Below, piece after piece: positions 7,984-15,067 of a stretch of 22,792 bases of DNA. Position 1 is the first letter of the stretch; every line of letters begins with the position of its first letter. The DNA is taken from the NCBI GenBank assembly GCA_000431775.1, contig FR888233.1, forward strand, positions 121,460 to 144,251, written 5' to 3'. A program made the position numbers and the translations under genes. A model generated the notes under the pieces. It had not been told where the DNA came from, made no database searches, and saw only the letters and a list, made by a program, of their open reading frames with translations. The stretch comes from Clostridium sp. CAG:413. Lineage in GTDB: Bacteria > Bacillota > Clostridia > Oscillospirales > Acutalibacteraceae.

Positions 7984-9474
7984 ATGGCAGAAGCCAACAC
8001 TGCCGTCCACGGCGAGAATCAAGTCGAGCGCAGGCTCGTAAGACCCCGTGAGATCGCCGCCTATGCGCTGACCTCCTACGGCCTTAACAATCTGACCACT
8101 TATGTCGGCTCGACAAAGCAGTATTTTATGATGAGCTTCCTCGGGCTCTCCGGCACGGCTTACGGCACTCTGAGCACGATAGCTACCGTCTGGGATGCGC
8201 TGGATGACCCGATATCGGGCATCATCATTGACCGCTGCCGCACCCGTTGGGGCAGGCTGCGCCCGTTTTTGATATTCCCCATGCCGTTTTGGGCGATATC
8301 GTCAATACTGTTTTATATCGTGCCGAATGCCTTCACCTCGTCGCAGAGCTTCATCTATGCGCTTGTCACGACGATAATTTACGGCATAGGCTTCTCCTAC
8401 CTCAGCGGCTGGGAGCTGCTGCTGTATAACATAACGCCGAATACAAACGAACGAAGTACGCTGATAGCTACGCAAAAATTCCTCAACCTTTTCACCTATC
8501 TGCCCTCGCTCGTGCCCGTATTTGTCGACTTCCTGCCGAATGCGACCCACAACACGGTCACTCAGCCCGAGGTCTATAAGATATTTGCGATAATTTTTGT
8601 GATCATAGCGGTTGCGGCGGCCATATTCGGCTTCTTCAATATGCGTGAGCGCGTGTCGATAGCTACCAAGGAGGAGATGCAGCAGGTCAGCTTCTTCAAG
8701 TCGGCGAAGTCGATAATCACCTGCCGTCCGCTGGCGGCGCTGCTGCTCTCGAATTTCTTTGCGGGCATCAAGGGCGTCGGCGGCGCTTCGGAGGATTTCT
8801 TCTGGCTCAACTGCACGGGCCGCCTCTCAAACCGCCTGCTTTGCAGCCTTTTCACGGGTCTGCCGAATTACATAATCACCCCGCTTGCGCCGACCCTCGT
8901 GCGTAAATTCGGCTTGAGGACTACTGCTATATCGGCGGGTATGTTCGGCGGCGTGGCATATACCCTGCTCTATTTCATGGGCTGGAAGCCGACGGGCAAC
9001 TATTGGCTCGATTTCGCCCTTATAGTCATAGGGCTCACGATATGCGGCCTGCCGAACCACATTATGAATGTCTGCGACCCGCTGCTCAAGGGCGATATGT
9101 TCGACTACCTCGAGTGGGAGAACGGCATCAGGAACGAGGGCATCGTCAACGCCGTCTCCGGCTATGTCAACAAGCTCTCGTCGAGCATCCACGCCATGCT
9201 CTCGGGCGCTGTATTCGACTGGATAAAATTCAAGCCGCAGCACGACACCTACGGCAATATCGTGCCGCACACCAACCCGAAAGTCCTCAAGGGTATTTGG
9301 GGCATATTCTGCCTCGCACCTGCCGCAGCCCGCTTCGGCTACGGCTTCTCGCTCCTGCTCTTTAACGTCCACGGTGAGCGCAAGGAGCGTATGCTGCTTG
9401 AGCTTGAGGAGCGCCGCAAGGCAAGAGTTCACGACCTGAAAGGAGAACTTACGGCCGATGAAGATAATGATTAA
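7984..9474 (+). CDS. GPH-type (glycoside-pentoside-hexuronide:cation symporter) MFS transporter
   Basis: This 496-residue integral membrane protein has about twelve hydrophobic segments. It contains the GPH-family signature DDPISGIIIDRCRTRWGRLRPF near residue 70, where the family places its cation/sugar coupling acidic residues and the basic loop. These carriers import oligosaccharides or glycosides with Na+ or H+. ATG 7984 is chosen over ATG 7975 because AAGGGG (7969-7974) lies 9 bases from the former and abuts the latter. The gene overlaps the next by 17 bases, so the transporter and the glycosidase-like enzyme are translationally coupled. This implies uptake of an intact glycoside followed by cytoplasmic cleavage. 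The substrate cannot be named from sequence. Confidence 0.9.
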   Translation: MAEANTAVHGENQVERRLVRPREIAAYALTSYGLNNLTTYVGSTKQYFMMSFLGLSGTAYGTLSTIATVWDALDDPISGIIIDRCRTRWGRLRPFLIFPMPFWAISSILFYIVPNAFTSSQSFIYALVTTIIYGIGFSYLSGWELLLYNITPNTNERSTLIATQKFLNLFTYLPSLVPVFVDFLPNATHNTVTQPEVYKIFAIIFVIIAVAAAIFGFFNMRERVSIATKEEMQQVSFFKSAKSIITCRPLAALLLSNFFAGIKGVGGASEDFFWLNCTGRLSNRLLCSLFTGLPNYIITPLAPTLVRKFGLRTTAISAGMFGGVAYTLLYFMGWKPTGNYWLDFALIVIGLTICGLPNHIMNVCDPLLKGDMFDYLEWENGIRNEGIVNAVSGYVNKLSSSIHAMLSGAVFDWIKFKPQHDTYGNIVPHTNPKVLKGIWGIFCLAPAAARFGYGFSLLLFNVHGERKERMLLELEERRKARVHDLKGELTADEDND

Positions 9475-11677
9475 TTTCTGCTTTAAAATTTTTGCCGACA
9501 CCGCCGAGGCGGGCAGGGCTGCGGATATCCTCGTGCGGGAGCTGAACGACCGAGCCGCCGCGGTGAGGACGGAGACCCGCGAGGGCGCCGATATCGCCCT
9601 GCTGACCGACCCCGCAATATGCAGGGACGGCTACAGGATAGAGGATACCTTCAGATGCACCTCGCTTATCGCAAGCGGCATAAGAGGGCATATCTTCGCC
9701 ATAGGGATGCTGCTTCGCAAGCTCGAGAAGGACGGCTGCGGTGTTCGTCTTGGTGATATCGCCGGCAGCTACGCCCCCGACAAACGCATAAGAGGGCATC
9801 AGATAGGCTACCGCACCACGCCCAACACCTATGACGCATGGAGCTACGAAGATTACCGCCGTTACTATCTCGATATGATGTTCTTCGGCGTGAATACCGT
9901 CGAGCATATCCCATATGAAAAGGGTGTTTCAAACCGCAACTCCCTGATGCAATACGACGAGGAGGAATTCCTCATTGAGGCGGCGAGGATCGCGGATGAA
10001 TACGACCTTGACGTTTCCGTCTGGCACCCGAATAACGACGGCGAGACCGTCAGCGAAGCCGCCGAACGCCGGGGCAAGCTCTATGAGCGTGTGCCGAGGC
10101 TCGATGTCGTATTTCCCCCGGGAGGCGACCCCGGCGAATTTGAAGCCGAGGAATTTATCGAGCGCTGCCGTGCTATATCAAACGAATTGAAGCGCTCGCA
10201 CCCGAACGCCGAGATGTGGCCGTCCGCCCAGCAGCCGCATTCGATACCCACATGGGGCGAGGATCTGATAAAGGAGCTTGAGAAGCTGCCCGACGAGATA
10301 GACGGCATCATCACAGGCCCCAACAGAGCCTTTGAGATCGACGAGCTGCGCCGCCGCCTGCCCGCGAAGTACCCGATAAGGCTTTATCCCGATATCACTC
10401 ACAACGTCCGCTGCGAGTACCCCGTCCATTTTGACAGGGATGACTGGCACTTTGCCCTCGCAACGGGGCTGAGCCGTGAATGCACAAACCCCCGCCCGAG
10501 GGAATACCGCCGCATCCACCGCCTGACCCGCCGCTATGTGGTCGGCTCGGTCAGCTACTCCGAGGGCGTCAATGACGACGTGAATAAATTCGTGTGGTCG
10601 GATATGGATTATTTCCCCGACTGCGATCTTAGAACGACGCTGCTTGATTATTCAAGGCTCTTTTTCTTCGGTGCGCCCGCCGATACGATAGCCGACGGCA
10701 TTCTTGCCCTTGAGCTGAATTGGCAGTGCGACCCCGCCGAGAATCCGACCATTGACAGCACGCTCGAGACCTTTGAGCGACTGCGCCGCGAATATCCGTT
10801 CCTCAATGAGAATTGGCGCTTTTTGCAGCTTCTGATGCGCGCCGAATGTGACAAATTGCTCCGCAGCAGGCGTTTGTTTGAGCTTGAGCTTATCAGGAGT
10901 GCAAGGAGAGCCGCCTTTGACGGCGAACTTGAAGACGTAAGAGAATTTTTAGAGCTCGAGCCGGGCGAGGAATACCTTGAGCTGAGGGCTGATATCTCCC
11001 GCATCGCACAGCGCCTGTTCAGGCTTATCGGTATGCAGCTCGACGTGGAGCATTATGGCGCCGACAGCTGGGAGAGGGGGGCGATACTCGAGACTATCGA
11101 CCTGCCCGTGACCGACCGCGAATGGCTGCTCGGCAGGCTCGATCATGCAATGGTCGACGACGACCCCGTCGAATACATGCGCCGAGCCTTTGACCGCAAC
11201 AGGGTCGATTCAGATGAATATTATTTCTCCGTCGCCCTCAACGGGCTTGCCGAGTGCGGCTGCCGCCAGAGCGGCGAGGTATATATGAATTTCCAGGGCG
11301 ACAGGCCGAGCGTCAACAACGGCACGCTGCCCACGGCGCTTTTCAATATATATGATAACCTCACCTTCAGGTGCAAGATAGGCGGCTTGACCTACGACGG
11401 CGACTACACGCTGACCGTCACCTATATGGACAGGCGCAACCCTGCCTCCGCCGAGCATAAGATAACCGCCAACGGCAAGACGGTCTATTGCGGGCCGCAG
11501 TTCGGCGGCGAGAGCGACCCCGACTATGACCGTGAGATGCTGCGCCCCGGATTCGTCAGCGCAAGCTACGCTCTGCCGCACGATTTCATTGAGAACGGCT
11601 GCGTTGACCTTGAGCTGAGCGAGCCTACCATGGGTGTGATGTTCGCCGAGCTGAGAATCACAAAGAAAAAGCCTTAA
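9458..11677 (+). CDS. Putative cytoplasmic glycoside hydrolase-like enzyme, family unassigned
   Basis: This 739-residue protein has no signal peptide. The first 115 or so residues, including ADIALLTDP, DGYRIEDTF and SGIRGHIFAIGMLLRKL, resemble the small N-terminal alpha/beta domain preceding the barrel in hexosaminidases and alpha-glucuronidases (GH20, GH67, GH84 types). Next comes a probable TIM barrel opening with RGHQIGYRTTPNTYDAW and MMFFGVNTVEHIP, with conserved-looking VWHPNNDGE, VVFPPGGDPGEF, EMWPSAQQPHS and RLYPDITHN. A helical region and a beta-rich C-terminal domain from about residue 600 follow. I cannot assign a CAZy family or catalytic pair. AGGAG at 9441-9445, 12 bases upstream, supports ATG 9458. 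Coupling to the GPH symporter supports glycoside breakdown. No clear terminator follows. Confidence 0.8.
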   Translation: MKIMINFCFKIFADTAEAGRAADILVRELNDRAAAVRTETREGADIALLTDPAICRDGYRIEDTFRCTSLIASGIRGHIFAIGMLLRKLEKDGCGVRLGDIAGSYAPDKRIRGHQIGYRTTPNTYDAWSYEDYRRYYLDMMFFGVNTVEHIPYEKGVSNRNSLMQYDEEEFLIEAARIADEYDLDVSVWHPNNDGETVSEAAERRGKLYERVPRLDVVFPPGGDPGEFEAEEFIERCRAISNELKRSHPNAEMWPSAQQPHSIPTWGEDLIKELEKLPDEIDGIITGPNRAFEIDELRRRLPAKYPIRLYPDITHNVRCEYPVHFDRDDWHFALATGLSRECTNPRPREYRRIHRLTRRYVVGSVSYSEGVNDDVNKFVWSDMDYFPDCDLRTTLLDYSRLFFFGAPADTIADGILALELNWQCDPAENPTIDSTLETFERLRREYPFLNENWRFLQLLMRAECDKLLRSRRLFELELIRSARRAAFDGELEDVREFLELEPGEEYLELRADISRIAQRLFRLIGMQLDVEHYGADSWERGAILETIDLPVTDREWLLGRLDHAMVDDDPVEYMRRAFDRNRVDSDEYYFSVALNGLAECGCRQSGEVYMNFQGDRPSVNNGTLPTALFNIYDNLTFRCKIGGLTYDGDYTLTVTYMDRRNPASAEHKITANGKTVYCGPQFGGESDPDYDREMLRPGFVSASYALPHDFIENGCVDLELSEPTMGVMFAELRITKKKP

Positions 11678-11900
11678 AAACTAAAAAAATCCGAAAAAAA
11701 CTTAACAAATTTTATTTCGCCGTTTTTCCTGCCATCTTTCCATGTTGTTAATATTCAACAAAGTTTTGTAACAGTCTTTGTCAATATTCACAAAATATTC
11801 AGGGCGCTTCAATTGAATCTGTAGAGCTTGAATAATTTGCCAAATCCAGAAACTTGTGCAAGTTGCACATACAGAGCTATTATTCTTTGTGCAAAATCAC
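11678..11900. other. AT-rich intergenic region with AATATTCA repeats
   Basis: No open reading frame with a ribosome binding site and no convincing terminator was found here. It contains three copies of AATATTCA, at 11750-11757, 11783-11790 and 11794-11801. Spacings are 33 and 11 bp, multiples of a helical turn. There is also a TTGTT/AACAA inverted repeat at about 11745-11761. The palindrome at 11855-11869 is listed separately. Confidence 0.5.
11855..11869. promoter_or_regulatory. Palindrome TGTGCA-AGT-TGCACA, second predicted activator site
   Basis: Second perfect 6-3-6 copy of the element found at 7874-7888. Its centre (11862) is 61 bp upstream of the first base of the -10 box at 11923, exactly as in the sugar operon. 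A further half-site TGTGCA lies at 11888-11893, just before the -35. Confidence 0.65.
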
Positions 11901-11928
11901 TTGACATTTTGAAAAAAGTGAGTATAAT
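11901..11928 (+). promoter_or_regulatory. Strong promoter of the 41-codon gene
   Basis: Perfect consensus TTGACA (11901-11906) and TATAAT (11923-11928) with a 16-base spacer. TCACTT (11897-11902) and AAGTGA (11916-11921) form an inverted repeat over the -35 and spacer that could be an operator. The predicted start is near 11935. Confidence 0.9.
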
Positions 11929-11960
11929 GGAGACATCAACAGAAAGAAAGGATGAATGTT

Positions 11961-12086
11961 ATGAAAAACGGAATTGAACTTGAGCTTGAAAAGAAGCTTA
12001 TAGACGAAATCGCTGAGGAGAAGAAATTCATTTCATTCAGAAAGCTCGTTAAGATCTTTGAGTTGAATGCTCTGCTCAGAGGCTGA
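11961..12086 (+). CDS. Small protein of 41 residues, unknown function
   Basis: ATG 11961 follows GAAAGGA with AAAGGA at 11947-11952, 8 bases upstream, behind a perfect-consensus promoter and ahead of a strong terminator. The product begins MKNGIELELEKKLIDEIAEE and ends KIFELNALLRG. It is highly charged, rich in Lys and Glu, predicted helical and amphipathic, with no cysteine, signal peptide or membrane segment. I do not recognise a family. The promoter shares its upstream palindrome and spacing with the sugar operon promoter, so the two are probably co-regulated. Alternatives are that the transcript acts mainly as an RNA, or that the ORF is a remnant of a longer gene. Translation is supported by the ribosome binding site, but protein function is unknown. 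Confidence 0.65.
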   Translation: MKNGIELELEKKLIDEIAEEKKFISFRKLVKIFELNALLRG

Positions 12087-12202
12087 GCCGCTTCTCTCGA
12101 CGAAAACGTCATCTTCGGATGATTTAATATATCCGTACGGGTCAATGCCCGTCGGCGTCCGGAATTCCACGGGTCGTTGCACTTTAGCAGCGACCCTTTT
12201 TT
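12074..12202 (+). ncRNA. Structured 3' UTR of the 41-codon transcript
   Basis: Successive short hairpins are visible: GCTCAG/CTGAGC spanning the stop codon (12074-12088), GACG-AAAA-CGTC (12099-12110), TCATC-TTCG-GATGA with a UUCG tetraloop (12109-12122, competing with the previous one), and ACGGG/CCCGT (12137-12152). The terminator follows. The density of small stable loops exceeds what I see in other untranslated stretches of this window. It may be a functional RNA domain. Confidence 0.4.
12171..12202 (+). terminator. Terminator of the 41-codon gene
   Basis: GGGTCGTTGC (12171-12180) pairs with GCAGCGACCC (12186-12195), 10 bp with one G-U, a 5-base loop and six or more T. Together with the promoter it defines a discrete transcript of about 265 bases. 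Confidence 0.93.
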
Positions 12203-12254
12203 CGTTTAAACCGAGATCGGCTGTCAAATTGGCGCACAAATGTTCACTTCTCTA

Positions 12255-12283
12255 TTGAAAAACGGCGTCTGCTATGATATAAT
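12255..12283 (+). promoter_or_regulatory. Promoter of the TerB-ATPase-helicase module
   Basis: TTGAAA (12255-12260), 17 bases, then a perfect TATAAT (12278-12283) preceded by TGA (extended -10). The predicted start is near 12290 and a purine-rich AAGGGGG follows before the ATG at 12316. Confidence 0.88.
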
Positions 12284-12315
12284 CGTTATATATCTTCAAA
12301 AAGGGGGCGGCTCAC

Positions 12316-13755
12316 ATGGGCAAGGCGGATGACCTGATAGGCAAAATAGTCTCGGATTCCAAGATCGCCGACATGACCTACCGTGACGAGCCGATAATCT
12401 TCCCCGCTTCAAAAATGAAGAATTACACGCCGAAAAAATACGCCGCGATGCGTAAAATAGGCAGCGGCTCGCTCTTCCTTGCAAACGAGGCCAAGAATTT
12501 CCTGCTCCAGGCAAGATTCATGGCGGATTTTGAGGACGATTACGATTTCAGGGGCGATTTCAGCGCATATTACCCGACATATGCCGATATGACGACGGGT
12601 CAGCTGAGGGGATATTTCTCGTGGAGGACTAAACTGCGCCGCGGGGTCTATGAAAGAGCGCCTCTGTCCTTCGCCTTTGTCTATATGTATGAGCTGATAA
12701 ACGGAGTGGGAGCCTCTTCGCCGCTCGATGCGTTCATAAAGCTCCGCACCTTTGCTCAGGAGTATGCCGAAATTGATGAAAGGGTCGTGCCCTATGCGGG
12801 GCGTTGGCTGTTTGACCTGGCGGTTTATCACGGGCTTGACCCGTCGCTGCTCGAAAGCGAGTTTGTGTTTACGAATACAGACAGCGCCGTGGATCTTTGC
12901 GCCTGCACCGACGACGAGCGGATAAAAAGCATATATTCCGACGCTGCCTACTACTGCAAGCACGCGGTGAGCTATAAAAAATACCCTGAAGAGGCGAGAC
13001 GGGCGATGCTCTGCGTCTGCCATGAGCTTGCGGAGTGCCGCCCTTATAATGAATACGACAGCGCCCTTGCTTATCTTTCCGGCAAGCGGCAAATAGACTT
13101 TTATCATATGTTTGCGGGTGCGGTCTTTTGCCCCGAGAGCCTGCATGAGGACTGCGTTTATCAGGCGTATTCCTCCCGCTATATCTGCCGCAACGGCTTT
13201 TGGTCGTGCGAGTGCATAATCAGACCGTACGAGATCGGGAGGCTGACTGCCTCAATCATTAAGGAGGTAGACCGCCTGCTCCGCAAGGCTTTCGGCGAGA
13301 AGCCCATCAAGGGCGCACAGCTGCCCCGTGATATCGGGGAGCTTGTCGAGATCGGGGTCGATAAATATCTGAAGCTCCGCGAGGAGGAGCGCAGACCCAA
13401 GATAAATATAGACGTGTCAAAGCTCGGCGGCATACGAGCCGCGGCGGAGGTCACCTGCGGCAAGCTGATGACCGAGGCGGATATGCAGCCCGACGAGCCG
13501 GAGCAGGCCGAGCAAAAACCCGCAGCCCCGACCGCGCCCGAGACGGAGTTGCTTCGGCGGCTGCTTGCGGGCGAGGAATATGCGTCGCTGCTGCGCGAGA
13601 GCGGCTGTATGCTCTCGGTGCTTGCCGACGCGATAAACGACAAATACTTTGACGAATTCGGCGACACCGTCATTGACTTCGACGGCGAAACGCCGTTTGT
13701 AATTGAGGATTATCAAGAAGATTTGAGAGGTTTATTGGAGAATGAAAATACCTAA
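12316..13755 (+). CDS. TerB_N/TerB_C domain protein of a helicase-ATPase module
   Basis: This 479-residue cytoplasmic protein has a TerB_N-type core at about residues 85-185. Cues are SAYYPTYADMTTGQLRGYF, SWRTKLRRG, FVYMYELINGVG and the following AGRWLFDLAVYHGL. The C-terminal 110 or so residues, after an Ala/Pro/Glu-rich linker (QPDEPEQAEQKPAAP), look like the TerB_C winged-helix type, with LADAINDKYFDEFGDTVIDFDGE and VIEDYQ. These domains recur in predicted tellurite-resistance-like and phage-conflict operons, usually beside ATPases and helicases; their biochemistry is not established. A cysteine-rich stretch (CACTDDER, CVCHELAEC, CECIIRP) lies between the two domains. The gene overlaps the ATPase by 14 bases, so the two are probably made together. 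Confidence 0.85.
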   Translation: MGKADDLIGKIVSDSKIADMTYRDEPIIFPASKMKNYTPKKYAAMRKIGSGSLFLANEAKNFLLQARFMADFEDDYDFRGDFSAYYPTYADMTTGQLRGYFSWRTKLRRGVYERAPLSFAFVYMYELINGVGASSPLDAFIKLRTFAQEYAEIDERVVPYAGRWLFDLAVYHGLDPSLLESEFVFTNTDSAVDLCACTDDERIKSIYSDAAYYCKHAVSYKKYPEEARRAMLCVCHELAECRPYNEYDSALAYLSGKRQIDFYHMFAGAVFCPESLHEDCVYQAYSSRYICRNGFWSCECIIRPYEIGRLTASIIKEVDRLLRKAFGEKPIKGAQLPRDIGELVEIGVDKYLKLREEERRPKINIDVSKLGGIRAAAEVTCGKLMTEADMQPDEPEQAEQKPAAPTAPETELLRRLLAGEEYASLLRESGCMLSVLADAINDKYFDEFGDTVIDFDGETPFVIEDYQEDLRGLLENENT

Positions 13756-15058
13756 GAGAATAGCTTCGGTCATCATTAATTCGCTCAAGGGCGGCGTTGT
13801 GCCGAGGATAGGTCTGCCCTATATAACCGTCGGCAGGGAGCACGAGATAAACGCCCTGCTGCACGATATCGAGATAATTTCGGAGGGCGGCGCTTCGTTC
13901 CGCTTCATAGCGGGCCGCTACGGCAGCGGCAAGAGCTTCCTGCTGCAAACGATAAGGAATTACGCCATGGACAGGAACTTCGTCGTCGTGGATGCCGACC
14001 TCTCGCCCGAGCGGCGTTTGCAGGGCACAAGGGGTCAGGGGCTTGCGACATACAAGGAGCTTATCCGCAATATGTCCACCCGCACAAGACCCGAGGGCGG
14101 CGCGCTGACTCTTATCCTCGACCGCTGGATAAGCAGCGTGCAGAGCGAGGCGATGGATTTCCTCGGCTGCGGCTTCGACGACCCGAGGCTTGCGCCCGAG
14201 ACGGAGCGGAGGATAAGGGGCGTTGTGGGCGAGCTGAGCGAAATGGTGCACGGCTTCGACTTCGCAAAGCTCCTGACCATATATTATAAAGCCTATATCG
14301 GCGGCGACGACGAGAGCAAGGCCAAGGTCGTCAAGTGGTTCAGGGGCGAGTATTCGCTCAAGAGCGAGGCGAAAGCGGAGCTGGGCGTCAATATCATCGT
14401 CACCGACGACGATTGGTATGATTATATCAAGCTTTTCGCCGCGTTCCTCAAGCGGGCGGGCTACGACGGTATGCTCATCCTCATCGACGAGCTTGTGAAT
14501 ATATATAAGATACCGAATTCGATAACCCGTCAGTATAATTACGAGAAGATACTCACCATGTATAACGACGCTTTGCAGGGCAAGGCGCACCACCTCGGCA
14601 TAATCATGAGCGGCACTCTGCAATGCATTGAGGATCAGCGCAGGGGCGTTTACAGCTATGAGGCGCTGCGCTCAAGGCTTGAGCAGGGCAGGTTCGGCTC
14701 GGACGAGCACTCCGATATGCTTGCCCCCGTGATAAAGCTGAATCCGCTCAGCTATGAGGAGATGCTGGTGCTCACCGAGAAGCTGGCGGATATCCACGCC
14801 GAGCTTTTCGGCTACGAGCGCACCCTCGGGCAGGAGGAGCTCATAGCCTTTATCAAGATAGAGTACGGCAGGATAGGGGCGGATAAAAATATTACCCCGC
14901 GCGAGGTCATCCGCGACTTTATCGAGCTGCTGAATATATCGTTCCAGAATCCCGGACTGACCGTGTCGCAGCTGCTCGGCTCGGAGGGCTTTGAATACGC
15001 AAGATCCGAGGTCGACGAGGAAAATGTTGAGAAAGAATTTGCTGAATTTGAAATATAA
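13742..15058 (+). CDS. BREX-type ATP-binding protein (DUF2791 / BrxD-like P-loop ATPase)
   Basis: This 438-residue P-loop ATPase of the PF10923 type is named after BrxD of type 2 BREX. The Walker A GRYGSGKSFLL lies near residue 60. The signature DADLSPERRLQGTRGQGLATYKEL follows at 83-107, with RNMSTRTRPEGGAL after it. Walker B is LILIDELVNIYK near 246, and a sensor-like IIMSGTLQCIEDQRRGVYSYEALRSRLEQ lies near 290. It overlaps the TerB gene and ends 9 bases before the helicase ATG, so the three genes form a tight operon. The expected role is nucleotide-dependent assembly or loading of the helicase on DNA; that part is inference. Confidence 0.92.
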   Translation: MKIPKRIASVIINSLKGGVVPRIGLPYITVGREHEINALLHDIEIISEGGASFRFIAGRYGSGKSFLLQTIRNYAMDRNFVVVDADLSPERRLQGTRGQGLATYKELIRNMSTRTRPEGGALTLILDRWISSVQSEAMDFLGCGFDDPRLAPETERRIRGVVGELSEMVHGFDFAKLLTIYYKAYIGGDDESKAKVVKWFRGEYSLKSEAKAELGVNIIVTDDDWYDYIKLFAAFLKRAGYDGMLILIDELVNIYKIPNSITRQYNYEKILTMYNDALQGKAHHLGIIMSGTLQCIEDQRRGVYSYEALRSRLEQGRFGSDEHSDMLAPVIKLNPLSYEEMLVLTEKLADIHAELFGYERTLGQEELIAFIKIEYGRIGADKNITPREVIRDFIELLNISFQNPGLTVSQLLGSEGFEYARSEVDEENVEKEFAEFEI

Positions 15059-15067
15059 GGTGACCGT

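Noticed and set aside
12067..12258. 63-codon plus-strand frame (and 68-codon minus-strand frame) over the 41-codon gene's 3' UTR
   Set aside because: Both run through the strong terminator at 12171-12202 and lack ribosome binding sites; the hairpins explain the conserved-looking sequence better.
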